64,000 nt of DNA from Streptomyces sp. QL37 (GCF_002941025.1 NZ_PTJS01000001.1:4717472-4781471); one strand, 5' to 3'. Counted from the first letter of the stretch, positions 1 to 8,486 are shown. Notes: generated from the letters alone by a model not told the origin. Numbers and translations: made by a program.

Positions 1-15
1 CTCCAGGGGTGGTGG

Positions 16-88
16 GCGAGCGGCTCGGGTCAGGGGGCGGCTCGGGTCGGAGGGGCGGCTCGGGCAGGTGGGCGCTCGGGCAGGAGGC
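16..88. repeat. Short imperfect tandem repeat downstream of the DUF979 gene
   Basis: About four imperfect units of 17-20 bases, each built round GGCTCGGG, lie directly after the stop of the DUF979 gene. No reading frame is convincing here. It looks like low-complexity G-rich intergenic sequence; a role in termination is not shown. Confidence 0.5.
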
Positions 89-93
89 CCGGG

Positions 94-1062
94 TCAGAAG
101 GCGAAGAGGGCCATGATCGCGACGTTGCAGACCAGCAGGGCCGCAGCCGTGGGGAGCTGGGCCTTGATCGGGCCGTACTGGTCCTTGAGTTCGAGGAGGG
201 CCGCCGGGACCAGGTTGAAGTTGGCTGCCATCGGCGTGACGAGCGTGCCGCAGAAGCCGCACAGCATGCCGATCGCCAGGACGGCCGGGGCGTTGCCGTT
301 CATCTGCTGGATGAGGACGGGCCAGCCGATCGCGGCGGTCATCACCGGGAACGCGGCGAAGGCATTGCCCATGACGATGGTGAACAGCGCCATGCCGCAG
401 CAGTAGACGGCCACGGCCACCAGCTTCTGGCCGTCCGGCAGCACCGCCTCGGTGATCCTTCCGACCTGCTCCCCGACACCGGCGGTCTGGAAGATCGAGC
501 CGAGGACGGAGAGCAGTTGCGGGAGGAGCAGGGCCCAGCCCATCGATTCGAGCATGTTGCGGCCCGAGTGCAGCGGCACGGAGACCTTCCGCTCCCGCAG
601 CAGCACCATGCCCACGCCCAGTGCGGCGATCGCGCCGACCCCGAGGCCGAGGATGGTCTCGGACCCCGGCTCCAGGACCGGTTCGCCACCGATCTTCCAG
701 TTCTTCACGAGCGTCGCGCAGATCATGGCGACGACGGGGATGGTGAGAGCCGGGAGGAACAGCTTGTTGCCGAAGCGGGCGGCCGAGGCCGCGCGCTTCT
801 CGCGGGTCGGGGTGTGCGCCTCGCCCTTGCCGGTGAGGCCGAAGCCGCCCAGGACGATCAGGATCAGGACGACGACGCCCAGGGGTTCGGCGGGGAGGGA
901 CTTGTCGACGACTCCGGTGGAGTAGAAGAACGCGGCGCCGAGCAGACCCCAGAAGCCGGCGGAGCCGAAGCGCTTGGGGTTGGTGCGGTCCATGGCCATC
1001 TGCGCGGCCATGACGAGGAACACCGCGCCGACCAGCCAGAAGAAGTACTCGGACTTGATCAC
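94..1062 (-). CDS. DUF979 family membrane protein, probable 5-oxoproline transporter subunit
   Basis: This is a 322-residue, very hydrophobic protein with about ten membrane segments, starting VIKSEYFFWLVGAVFLV. DUF979 proteins occur paired with DUF969 proteins and next to pyroglutamate peptidase or 5-oxoprolinase genes, and are now named 5-oxoproline transporter subunits. The GTG start is chosen because it overlaps the stop of the upstream DUF969 gene in a GTGA, which shows translational coupling; a longer frame would add an Arg-rich tail unlike the family. pxpABC lies 1.7 kb away, so uptake of 5-oxoproline to feed that enzyme is the likely job. Transport itself is inferred from family and context. 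Confidence 0.88.
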   Translation of the reverse strand: MIKSEYFFWLVGAVFLVMAAQMAMDRTNPKRFGSAGFWGLLGAAFFYSTGVVDKSLPAEPLGVVVLILIVLGGFGLTGKGEAHTPTREKRAASAARFGNKLFLPALTIPVVAMICATLVKNWKIGGEPVLEPGSETILGLGVGAIAALGVGMVLLRERKVSVPLHSGRNMLESMGWALLLPQLLSVLGSIFQTAGVGEQVGRITEAVLPDGQKLVAVAVYCCGMALFTIVMGNAFAAFPVMTAAIGWPVLIQQMNGNAPAVLAIGMLCGFCGTLVTPMAANFNLVPAALLELKDQYGPIKAQLPTAAALLVCNVAIMALFAF

Positions 1063-1790
1063 TTGGCGTCCTCCGTCCGGAGCCCGGCGTGTGCCGTCAG
1101 TTCGTTCTCGGCGGCGGCGACGGCGAGTTCGCGCTCCAGCTGCCGGTCCAGGTTGAGCAGGCGGGCCCCGTGGATCAGGAAGGCGCAGATCGCGGAGGGG
1201 ATCGCCCACATCGCCAGGTGCAGGGGCTCCAGATGCTGGTCGTACGTGGAGTTCACGAAGCCGGTGATCAGCAGGATCGATCCGATGGCGAGGAAGCAGT
1301 CCTCGCCGAAGAACACACCGATGGTGTCGGCGCCCGACGCGTGCGAGCGGACCTTCTCGCGCAGCTTCTGCGGCAGCGGACCACCCGCCTTGGTCTCGGC
1401 GGCGGCCTCGGCCATCGGGGCGATCAGCGGCCGCACGCTCTGCGCGGGGCCACCGATGCTGGTGAGGCCGACGGCGGCGGTGAGCTGCCGGATCAGCAGG
1501 TAGAGCGTCAGGAAACGGCCGGTGGTCAGCTTGCCCAGCTTGCCGATGAGCGTGCGGGCCTGCTCCTGGAGTCCGTAGCGCTCCAGGAGCCCGATGACCG
1601 GCAGCGTGATGACGAAGACCGTCACGGAACGCGCGGAGGCGAAGCTCTCCCCGAAGGAGGCCAGTACCTCCTGCGGGGACATCTGGCCGAGCAGCCCCGT
1701 GACGATGCCTGCGACACCCACGACGAGGAGGGGATTGCGGCGGGTGGCGAATCCGAGGATCACCACGAGCACGCCGAGGAGAACGATCAC
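1059..1790 (-). CDS. DUF969 family membrane protein, probable 5-oxoproline transporter subunit
   Basis: The protein has 243 residues and several membrane helices, the first at residues 1-20 (IVLLGVLVVILGFATRR). Its C-terminal 60 residues are charged and cytoplasmic in appearance. It is the upstream partner of DUF979, with a 4-base stop/start overlap. Both are thought to form one permease. The GTG start lies about 80 bases downstream of an inverted repeat at 1871-1881 that matches the operator in front of pxpA, so the GntR gene between them probably controls this operon. Confidence 0.88.
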   Translation of the reverse strand: MIVLLGVLVVILGFATRRNPLLVVGVAGIVTGLLGQMSPQEVLASFGESFASARSVTVFVITLPVIGLLERYGLQEQARTLIGKLGKLTTGRFLTLYLLIRQLTAAVGLTSIGGPAQSVRPLIAPMAEAAAETKAGGPLPQKLREKVRSHASGADTIGVFFGEDCFLAIGSILLITGFVNSTYDQHLEPLHLAMWAIPSAICAFLIHGARLLNLDRQLERELAVAAAENELTAHAGLRTEDAK

Positions 1791-1870
1791 GCGTCGGCCT
1801 TCTTCCGCGCAGAGACGTGGCGGTGCACGGTCCTGCTCAGACGGGGGTTATTACGCGAGACCTTAGGGTC

Positions 1871-1881
1871 TTGTTCAACAA
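1871..1881. promoter_or_regulatory. Probable GntR operator upstream of the DUF969-DUF979 operon
   Basis: TTGTTCAACAA has 5-base arms round a central C. The same core, TTGTT-G-AACAA, is found in front of pxpA. GntR/FCD regulators bind short AT-rich palindromes of this kind, and the gntR gene lies between the two sites. Confidence 0.7.
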
Positions 1882-1971
1882 TCCCACAAGAGTGTGGGCT
1901 ACATGGATCGGAATCGGGCGGTACGGGAGGGGAGGCCACTCGCGAGCCCGGCATGATCCGAACGAGAGGCC

Positions 1972-2697
1972 CTACCGCTCGGTGAGCCGCTGCGCGTAGG
2001 CCTCCGCGAGCTGGCGCCGGGAGTCCTCCAGGTAGAAGGCGAGCATCCGCTCCGCGCCGGCCGCGTCCCCCTTGGCCAGTTTGTCCGTGATCTCACGGTT
2101 GCGGGTGAGATAGGGCTCATGGAAGCGGCGGGGGTCGGCCATCACATGGAAGGCGAGCCGCAGTTCGGCGAGGACGTTGCGCATCAGTTCGTCGGTGCGG
2201 GGGCTGTTCGCCAGGCCGGCCAGCGCCTGGTGGAAGCGGATGTTGGCGGTGGAGCAGGCGGGCCAGTCGTCGCGGAGGGCGGCCTGCTCACCCGTCGACA
2301 CCGCCGCCTCGACCGGGGCCAGGTCGAACGGGGGCTCGCCCAGGGTCCGCAGCGCCGCGCACTCGACGAGGAGCCGCACCCGGTAGATGTCGACCAGGTC
2401 GTCCACGGCCAGGATGCGGACGAAGACGCCCCGGTTGAGGCGGTGCTCCAGGAGGCGTTCGTGCGACAGCAGACGGAACGCCTCGCGCAGCGTGTTGCGG
2501 GAGACGGTCAGGGCGCCGCTGATGCTCTCCTCGGACAGGCGGCTGCCCGGCGGGAAGTAGCCTTCGGTGATCCGGTCCCGCAGGATGGCGGCGACCCGCT
2601 CGGCCGTGCCGGACCGCTCCAGGGAGGCGCTGTGCGCCGCGAGTTCCGAGAGGTCAGGGGTGGAGCCGGTCCGCCCGCCGTTCGTCGTCCCCGCCAT
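1972..2697 (-). CDS. GntR-family (FadR/FCD type) transcriptional regulator
   Basis: A 241-residue one-component regulator. Residues ~30-95 form the GntR winged helix (PGSRLSEESISGALTVSRNTLREAFRLL, then RGVFV in the wing). Residues ~100-235 match the all-helical FCD effector domain, with the typical RFHQAL and late HLA/HxxxR-like segments. The ATG is preceded by a G-rich ribosome site; the frame upstream of it is low-complexity and rejected. It lies between the DUF969/979 operon and pxpABC, and both carry the same palindrome, so it is the likely 5-oxoproline-responsive repressor. The ligand is inferred. Confidence 0.9.
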   Translation of the reverse strand: MAGTTNGGRTGSTPDLSELAAHSASLERSGTAERVAAILRDRITEGYFPPGSRLSEESISGALTVSRNTLREAFRLLSHERLLEHRLNRGVFVRILAVDDLVDIYRVRLLVECAALRTLGEPPFDLAPVEAAVSTGEQAALRDDWPACSTANIRFHQALAGLANSPRTDELMRNVLAELRLAFHVMADPRRFHEPYLTRNREITDKLAKGDAAGAERMLAFYLEDSRRQLAEAYAQRLTER

Positions 2698-2785
2698 GCC
2701 CCGCCCCTTGCCTGGTGTTCCGTCAGCCGTGTTCCGTGCCCAGTGAACCGTACGGCTGTCTCGGGCGGTGGGCGGGCCCTTGTCA

Positions 2786-2800
2786 GATTGTTGAACAATC
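2786..2800. promoter_or_regulatory. Probable GntR operator upstream of pxpA
   Basis: GATTGTTGAACAATC is a perfect palindrome with 7-base arms round one central G. It ends 14 bases before the pxpA GTG start and sits between that gene and the divergent gntR start at 2697, so it can govern both promoters. Confidence 0.78.
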
Positions 2801-2814
2801 GCTAGCGTGCGCCC

Positions 2815-3603
2815 GTGACGGATCTGACGAGTGTGACGCGCCCGGCCCGGTCGATGGACCTCAACGCGGACCTGGGTGAAGGGTTCGGACGCTGGGCCCT
2901 CACCGATGACGAGGCGCTGCTGACCTGTGTCACCAGCGCCAACGTCGCCTGCGGCTTCCACGCGGGCGACGCCTCCGTGATGCGGCGGGTCTGCGACACG
3001 GCGGCCGAGCGGGGTGTGCGCATCGGCGCGCAGGTCTCCTACCGCGACCTGGCCGGATTCGGGCGGCGCGCCATGGACGTACCGGCGGACGAGCTGACCG
3101 CCGAGATCGCCTACCAGATCGGCGCCCTGCGGGTCTTCGCGGAGGCGGCCGGGTCCACGGTGTCGTACGTGAAGCCGCACGGCGCCCTCTACAACCGTGT
3201 CGTCCGGGACGATGAGCAGGCCGCCGCCGTCGTCGCGGGCGTCCTGCTCGCGGGCGGCCGGCCGGCGGTCCTCGGGCTTCCCGGTTCGCGGCTGCTCGCC
3301 CATGCGGAGGCGGCGGGGCTGACCGCCGTCGAGGAGGCCTTCGCCGATCGCGCGTACACCCCGCAGGGCACGCTCGTGCCCCGGGGCGAGGCCGGTGCCG
3401 TGGTGCACGACGCGGACGAGGTCGTACGCCGCAGTGTCGGCATGGCCGTCCACGGTGCCGTGACCGGGGTGGACGGCGGCCGGATAGCCGTCGCGGCCCG
3501 GTCGCTGTGCGTCCACGGGGACACCCCCGGGGCCGCCGCGCTCGCCCGGCGGGTGCGGACGGCGCTGGAAGAGGCGGGCGTCCGCGTGCAGGCGTTCGCG
3601 TGA
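2815..3603 (+). CDS. pxpA: 5-oxoprolinase subunit PxpA (LamB/YcsF family)
   Basis: PxpA, with PxpB and PxpC, hydrolyses 5-oxoproline to glutamate using ATP in the cytoplasm. The 262-residue protein shows the YcsF signature MDLNADLGEGFG near residue 14, then SANVACGFHAGD and KPHGALYN, which line the active site of this deformed TIM-barrel family. The GTG start gives a 13-residue lead before MDLNADLGE; an internal ATG at 2854 is a possible alternative. Its stop overlaps the pxpB GTG, and pxpC follows in the same way, so the three subunits are made as one operon. Confidence 0.95.
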   Translation: MTDLTSVTRPARSMDLNADLGEGFGRWALTDDEALLTCVTSANVACGFHAGDASVMRRVCDTAAERGVRIGAQVSYRDLAGFGRRAMDVPADELTAEIAYQIGALRVFAEAAGSTVSYVKPHGALYNRVVRDDEQAAAVVAGVLLAGGRPAVLGLPGSRLLAHAEAAGLTAVEEAFADRAYTPQGTLVPRGEAGAVVHDADEVVRRSVGMAVHGAVTGVDGGRIAVAARSLCVHGDTPGAAALARRVRTALEEAGVRVQAFA

Positions 3604-4235
3604 GCGGCATCCAGGTCTTCGAGGCCGGGCCCCGCGCCCTGCTCGTGGAGCTCGCGTCCGGCGAGGAGGCGGAGGCCTTCCACGCGGAGCTGCTCCGCCG
3701 CCGGGCCGCCGGTGAACTCCCCGCCGTACGCGAGATCGTCCCCGGTGCCCGGACCGTGCTGCTGGACGGGGTGGAGGACCGGACGCTCGCGGGGCGGCTG
3801 CGGTCGTGGACCGTGCCACCGCTGAGCCGGGGCGCGGGGGAGGCCGTCGAGATACCCGTCGTCTACGACGGCCCGGACCTCGCCGATGTGGCCGACGCGT
3901 GGGGCGTCGGCGTGGAGGAGGTCGGAGACATCCACGCGCGCGCGGAATTCCGGGTGGCCTTCTGCGGGTTCGCGCCCGGGTTCGGCTATCTGACCGGCCT
4001 GCCGGGGCACTTGAGCGTGCCGCGCCGGGCCACGCCCCGGACCCGGGTTCCCGCCGGGGCGCTTGCCCTCGCGGGGCCGTACACCGGGGTCTATCCGCGC
4101 GAGTCGCCCGGCGGCTGGCAGCTCATCGGCCGGATGCCCGGCCCGGCGGCGCTCTGGGACCCGGGACGCGAACCCGCGGCGCTGCTCGGCCCCGGGGTCC
4201 GCGTGCGCTTCGTGCCGACGGGGGTGTCCGGATGA
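3600..4235 (+). CDS. pxpB: 5-oxoprolinase subunit PxpB
   Basis: PxpB is the allophanate-hydrolase-like subunit (carboxyltransferase subdomain C/D) that works with PxpC. This 211-residue protein carries the family hallmarks FCGFAPGFGYLTGLP at about residue 120 and YPRESPGGWQLIGR near the C-terminus. The GTG start overlaps the pxpA stop (GTGA). A longer frame starting upstream only reads through pxpA in another phase and was rejected. The coupled order A-B-C supports an obligate complex. Confidence 0.94.
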   Translation: MSGIQVFEAGPRALLVELASGEEAEAFHAELLRRRAAGELPAVREIVPGARTVLLDGVEDRTLAGRLRSWTVPPLSRGAGEAVEIPVVYDGPDLADVADAWGVGVEEVGDIHARAEFRVAFCGFAPGFGYLTGLPGHLSVPRRATPRTRVPAGALALAGPYTGVYPRESPGGWQLIGRMPGPAALWDPGREPAALLGPGVRVRFVPTGVSG

Positions 4236-5092
4236 GCCCGGGGCTCGAAGTGGTCCGGGCGGGCGCCCTGACCACGGTGCAGGACGAGGGCCGGACCGGC
4301 TGGGCCCACCTCGGCGTACCCAGGGCCGGGGCGCTGGACGCACCGGCCCGGCGGCTGGCCAACCGGCTCGTCGGCAACGCGCCGGACGCGGCCGTGCTGG
4401 AGACCACGCTCACGGGGTGCGCGGTCCGGGTGACCGGCACCCGGCCGGTGTACGCCGTCGTCGGCGGGGCGGGATGCCGGGTCACGGTGGACGGCCGCCC
4501 CGTCGCCTGGGGCGAACCCGTCCGGGTGCCCGGCGGCGCGGTGCTGGAGGCCGGTCCCGCGGTGCACGGGGTGCGCGGCTACCTGGCGTTCGCGGGCGGC
4601 CTGGTGCCCGAACCGGTGCTCGGCAGCCGGTCCGCCGACCTGCTCTCCGGGCTCGGCCCGCCGGTCCTGCGCGACGGCGACGTCCTGCCGCTGGGCCGGG
4701 CGGGCGGAGCCCCGTACGCCTGCCCCGCGCCCTGGCCGGGCGCTCCGGCCGAGCTGGTGCTGCCCCTGCACCGGGGCCCGCGCGACAGCTGGTTCACCGA
4801 GGACGCCCTGCGCACACTCACGACCGCCGCCTACCGGGTCTCGGAGCGCAGCAACCGCATCGGGCTGCGCACGGAGGGGCCCGCCCTGCGGCGCGCCCGG
4901 GACGGCGAACTGCCCAGCGAGGGCATGGTGCTGGGGGCCGTCCAGGTCCCGCCGGACGGCCTGCCCGTGGTGTTCCTCAACGACCATCCGACGACGGGGG
5001 GTTACCCGGTCGTGGGCGTGGTCGCCGAAGCCGCGCTGGCAGGCGCGGCGCAGGCGGCCCCGGGCACGCCGGTGCGCTTCGTACGCGCGTGA
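4232..5092 (+). CDS. pxpC: 5-oxoprolinase subunit PxpC (biotin-dependent carboxyltransferase family)
   Basis: A 286-residue protein of the carboxyltransferase subdomain A/B family. It shows TTVQDEGRTGWAHLGVPRAGALD at the N-terminus and, near the C-terminus, SEGMVLGAVQVPPDGLPVV followed by DHPTTGGYPVVG, which are diagnostic for PxpC and the related urea/allophanate enzymes. ATGA overlap with pxpB indicates coupling. With pxpA, pxpB and the DUF969/979 permease it completes uptake and ring opening of 5-oxoproline. Confidence 0.94.
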   Translation: MSPGLEVVRAGALTTVQDEGRTGWAHLGVPRAGALDAPARRLANRLVGNAPDAAVLETTLTGCAVRVTGTRPVYAVVGGAGCRVTVDGRPVAWGEPVRVPGGAVLEAGPAVHGVRGYLAFAGGLVPEPVLGSRSADLLSGLGPPVLRDGDVLPLGRAGGAPYACPAPWPGAPAELVLPLHRGPRDSWFTEDALRTLTTAAYRVSERSNRIGLRTEGPALRRARDGELPSEGMVLGAVQVPPDGLPVVFLNDHPTTGGYPVVGVVAEAALAGAAQAAPGTPVRFVRA

Positions 5093-5177
5093 CGGGAACC
5101 CGGATGCGGAGATCGGTCAACAGGAGGTGACCGAGCCCGCCTCAACAAGGGATGCCCATGAGCCCAGGAACCGACCA

Positions 5178-5840
5178 GTGAGCGCCCCGCCGGGGCTCGA
5201 AGCGCGGGAAGTCCCCATCGGCGCCGACGAGTACACCGAGTCCGACGCCTCGGTCGTCCGGCGTTCCCTGGAGGATCCCGACGCCTTCGCCGCGCTGTTC
5301 GACCGGTACGCCGACGACATCCACCGGTACGCGGCCAGGAGGCTCGGCACCGAGGCGGCCGACGACCTGATGGCCGAGACCTTCGTGATCGCCTTCCAGC
5401 AGCGCCGCCGGTACGACCTGTCGAGGCCGCAGGCCCGGCCCTGGCTGTACGGCATCGTCACCAACCTGGTGGGCGGCCACCGGCGTGCCGAGGCCCGGCG
5501 GCTGAGGGCGCTCTCGCGCGCCGCGTCCACGGCTCCGGGTGCCGGCAGCGGTGACGGCGAGCCGCTGGCGGACCGGGTGGCCGCCCGGGTCAGTGCCGAG
5601 GGCGTCCGCGGCGAACTCGCCGGAGCTCTCGCGGCGTTGCCCGCCCGCTACCGGGATGTGCTGCTGGTGGTCGCCTGGGGAGACCTGGACTACGCGGAGG
5701 CGGCGGAGGCGCTGGGCATACCGGTGGGCACCGTGCGCTCACGGCTGCACCGGGCGCGGAAGAAGCTGCGCGAGGCGCTGGGCGGTTCGGACCCCACCCG
5801 TCTGCACGACGACGACCACGAGGAGCCCCGCCATGAATGA
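5178..5840 (+). CDS. ECF-type RNA polymerase sigma factor
   Basis: A sigma-70 family protein of about 220 residues with only regions 2 and 4. Region 2 spans PDAFAALFDRYADDIHRYAARRLG and DLMAETFVIAFQ. Region 4 spans LPARYRDVLLVVAWGDLDYAEAAEALGIPVGTVRSRLHRARKKLRE. The GTG at 5178 has AGGA about 8 bases upstream; an in-frame GTG at 5127 lies inside a perfect AGGAGGTGA and would be too close to it, but cannot be excluded. The stop overlaps the next gene, whose product is membrane-anchored, so a sigma/regulator pair is likely. Confidence 0.88.
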   Translation: MSAPPGLEAREVPIGADEYTESDASVVRRSLEDPDAFAALFDRYADDIHRYAARRLGTEAADDLMAETFVIAFQQRRRYDLSRPQARPWLYGIVTNLVGGHRRAEARRLRALSRAASTAPGAGSGDGEPLADRVAARVSAEGVRGELAGALAALPARYRDVLLVVAWGDLDYAEAAEALGIPVGTVRSRLHRARKKLREALGGSDPTRLHDDDHEEPRHE

Positions 5841-6810
5841 ACTCACCGCACTGCGTGAGCTGGAGGCCGATGTGCCCGCGCTCACCACGGACGCCCGCGC
5901 CGCGGGCCGCGCCCGCCTGGAGGGCGCCATGGCGAAGGAGAGCCGGTGGGCCGGAAAACTGTCCAGGCGGCTGGTGCTGCGGGCCGGCTTCGCAGCCACG
6001 GCGGCCGCGGCGGTGACCGGGACGGTCGTCGTCACCACGGACGGGAGCCGCGGCGACGCGGACGGACGCGACGCCGGCACGGGCGTGGACATGCTGTCGG
6101 CGGCGCAGGTGCTGCACCGGGCGGCGGACAGGACGCGCGCCGACGGTGCCGGGACGCCGGTGCCGCGGGACGACCAGTACCTCTACGCCAAGGAGGTCTA
6201 CACGCGGACCCTGAAGGGCGGGAAGCGGACGACGCACGCGGACGAATTCTGGATCTCCGTGGACGGCTCCCGGCTCTCCCGGTACGTCTACGACGGGCGG
6301 ATCAAGGACGAGCCCCCGTCGGTGCACCACGTGCCCTGGCCGCCCACCGAGTACGCGGAGCTGGCGAAGCTGCCGACCGACCCGGAGAAACTCCTCGACG
6401 GGTTCGGCGGAGCCGGCTCGGGTGGGCCCGTCGTGCGGGCCGACGGTGAGGTGGCCGGCCCGGACGAGGTGGAGCGCATGACCGGGCAATTGGCGTACGG
6501 GAACATCTGTGCGCTGCTGCGCGGTCCCCGGGTCATGCCACCGGGACTGCAAGCCGCCGCGTTCGAGGCCCTTGCGCTGCTGCCCCGCATCGTGGTGGAC
6601 GAAGACGAGGTGGACGCTCTCGGTCGGCACGGCATCGGTGTCTCGTATCCCGGGATGTCGTACGGCCTCGTGTTCGAGCGGGGCTCCTACGCCTATCTCG
6701 GCATGCGTCTGGAGGGCGTCAGGGGGGAGAAGGGCCGCGAGAAGTACACCGAGGTCAAGGGACTCGTGAAGTCCGGCGTGGTGGACAAGATCGGGCAGCG
6801 GCCCCGGTAG
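5833..6810 (+). CDS. CU044_5270-like membrane-anchored protein, partner of the ECF sigma factor
   Basis: This is a 325-residue protein with a 45-residue cytoplasmic N-terminus, then SRRLVLRAGFAATAAAAVTGTVVV, one membrane helix preceded by a twin-arginine-like pair. A large extracytoplasmic domain of unknown fold follows. The ATG overlaps the sigma gene stop and has GGAG upstream. Streptomycete CU044_5270 proteins are regularly encoded just after ECF sigma genes. The N-terminus may act as an anti-sigma segment, but no zinc-binding HxxxCxxC motif is present, so that role is inference from position. Confidence 0.82.
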   Translation: MNELTALRELEADVPALTTDARAAGRARLEGAMAKESRWAGKLSRRLVLRAGFAATAAAAVTGTVVVTTDGSRGDADGRDAGTGVDMLSAAQVLHRAADRTRADGAGTPVPRDDQYLYAKEVYTRTLKGGKRTTHADEFWISVDGSRLSRYVYDGRIKDEPPSVHHVPWPPTEYAELAKLPTDPEKLLDGFGGAGSGGPVVRADGEVAGPDEVERMTGQLAYGNICALLRGPRVMPPGLQAAAFEALALLPRIVVDEDEVDALGRHGIGVSYPGMSYGLVFERGSYAYLGMRLEGVRGEKGREKYTEVKGLVKSGVVDKIGQRPR

Positions 6811-6847
6811 GGAGCGGGGAGCGGGTCCGTCCTGGCGCGGGATCTCA

Positions 6848-6890
6848 CGTTACCGAAGCGTAACTTACCGACGAGTTACCTCAGGTAACG
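6848..6890. promoter_or_regulatory. Cluster of inverted repeats in the lipase promoter
   Basis: Two nested repeats lie 50-95 bases before the lipase start: GTTAC-N6-GTAAC at 6849-6864 and the perfect GTTACC-TCA-GGTAAC at 6875-6889. They share the half-site GTTAC. This looks like a double operator for one dimeric regulator, not identified here. Confidence 0.6.
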
Positions 6891-6942
6891 CCACGGTGCT
6901 AGCTTGCGCAGACCTTCATCGGAGCAGAGCGAGGAGTGAGCC

Positions 6943-8340
6943 GTGAGTCCGCGCAAGACCACCCGTTCGAGCTCGACCGTGAACACCCCCCACCTCCGTG
7001 GTCCCCGTCGGCCGGGGCGCCTGCTGGCCGCCTCGGTGGCCGCCGCGGCCTGTGTCGGCGCCGTGGCCGTCCCCGCGTCCGCCACCCCCTCCGCCGGGTC
7101 GGAGCCGGTGGTCTCCCGGGGAGTCACCATCCCCGACTTCTACAACCCGCCGGCGCGGCTGCCCTCCGCCGACGGGTCCCTCGTCCGTACGGAGCCGCTG
7201 CCGCTCGGGCTCAGCCTCCCCGGGCTCGACGGCCGGCGGATACCCGGCACCGCGACGCGGCTGATGTACAAGTCCACCGACGCGGGCGGCGGGCCCGTCG
7301 CCGTCACCGGCGCGTACATCGAGCCGTCCGCCGCGTGGAAGGGCGACGGGCCCCGCCCCCTGGTGGCGCTGGCCTCGGGGACCATGGGCCAGGGCGACCA
7401 GTGCGCCCCCTCGCTCTCGCTCCAGCACCCGCTGACCATCGGCGAGGGCACGGTCTCCATCGGCTACGACAACATCGCGGTCTACCGCTTCCTCGCCGCC
7501 GGTGCCGCCGTCGTCGTCACGGACTACGCCGGCCTCGGCGCGACCGACCGGCTCCACACCTACGTCAACCGCGTCGACGAGGGGCACGCCCTCCTGGACG
7601 CGGCCCGCGCGGCCCGCTCCGTCGCGGGCGCCTCGATCACCTCCGCCTCGCGGGTCGGCCTCTACGGCTACAGCCAGGGCGGCGGCGCCAGCGCCTCGGC
7701 CGCCGAGCTCCAGCCGTCGTACGCACCCGACGTCAATCTGGCGGGCACCTACGCCGGGGCCCCGCCCGCCGACCTCACCGAGGTCATGAAGGGCATAGAC
7801 GGCAGCGCACTGGCCGGCGCGCTGGGCTGGTCGATCAACGGCTTCGCCCAGTCCGACCCGTCCCTGAAGGCGGTCGTCGACGCGAACACGAACGACGTCG
7901 GCAAGGCCGCGCTGAAGGACACCTCGACCATGTGCGTGGGCGACGCGCTCCTCGGTCACGGCTTCACGAACAGCAAGAAGTGGACGGCCAACGGCAAGCC
8001 GATCGCCGACATCATCGCGGCCGAGCCGAAGCTGCAGGCGGTCCTCGCCCAGCAGCGCATCGGCAATCTGAAGCCGGCGGCCCCGGTGCGCCTGGCGACC
8101 GGGGTGCACGACGACATAGTCGGCCACGGGCAGGCGAGACAGCTCGCGGTGGACTGGTGCCGCAAGGGCGCGAACGTGACGTACGAGGCCGTCGTGCTGC
8201 CCAACCTCGGGGACAAGATCCTCACCAACCACCTCGCCCCCTATCTCACCGACCAGGGGAGCGCCATCTCCTGGATGACCGACCGTCTCTCCGGCAGGAA
8301 GGCCGCCTCCAACTGCTGGTCGATGCCGCTCCAGCCCTGA
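6943..8340 (+). CDS. Secreted lipase (secretory lipase / LIP family)
   Basis: A 465-residue exported alpha/beta hydrolase. The first ~48 residues form a long signal peptide (Arg-rich start, hydrophobic core ending VPASA), with the mature enzyme beginning TPSAGSEPV. The nucleophile elbow GYSQGG is clear in the middle of the protein, and GVHDDIVGHGQA near the C-terminus likely supplies the acid and a histidine. The family includes fungal Candida LipA-type lipases and actinobacterial secreted lipases. The GTG start has GAGGAG upstream. It is monocistronic, with a strong hairpin after it and a repeat-rich promoter. Confidence 0.9.
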   Translation: MSPRKTTRSSSTVNTPHLRGPRRPGRLLAASVAAAACVGAVAVPASATPSAGSEPVVSRGVTIPDFYNPPARLPSADGSLVRTEPLPLGLSLPGLDGRRIPGTATRLMYKSTDAGGGPVAVTGAYIEPSAAWKGDGPRPLVALASGTMGQGDQCAPSLSLQHPLTIGEGTVSIGYDNIAVYRFLAAGAAVVVTDYAGLGATDRLHTYVNRVDEGHALLDAARAARSVAGASITSASRVGLYGYSQGGGASASAAELQPSYAPDVNLAGTYAGAPPADLTEVMKGIDGSALAGALGWSINGFAQSDPSLKAVVDANTNDVGKAALKDTSTMCVGDALLGHGFTNSKKWTANGKPIADIIAAEPKLQAVLAQQRIGNLKPAAPVRLATGVHDDIVGHGQARQLAVDWCRKGANVTYEAVVLPNLGDKILTNHLAPYLTDQGSAISWMTDRLSGRKAASNCWSMPLQP

Positions 8341-8362
8341 CCTTCCTCGTCCCGTGACCCTT

Positions 8363-8404
8363 GAGGCCGCGGCGCGTCCGTTCCCCGGACGCCGCCGCGG
8401 CCTC
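8363..8404 (+). terminator. Rho-independent-type hairpin after the lipase
   Basis: Arms of about 17 bases (GAGGCCGCGG... and ...CCGCGGCCTC) with one bulged base and a short loop start 22 bases after the lipase stop. There is no U-tract, as is usual for streptomycete terminators. Confidence 0.7.
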
Positions 8405-8470
8405 GCGTATCTTCACGCATGCGTCCCCATGGGGAGCTGCGCGCCGGGTGGCTGACCCGTAGTCTGGTTT

Positions 8471-8486
8471 ATTGGACTAGACCTGT
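8471..8486. promoter_or_regulatory. DasR (dre)-like site upstream of cutC
   Basis: ATTGGACTAGACCTGT matches 13 of 16 positions of the streptomycete DasR consensus ACTGGTCTAGACCAGT and keeps the central CTAGACC. It ends 32 bases before the cutC start, a good position for repression. Binding by DasR is inferred from the match alone. Confidence 0.5.
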
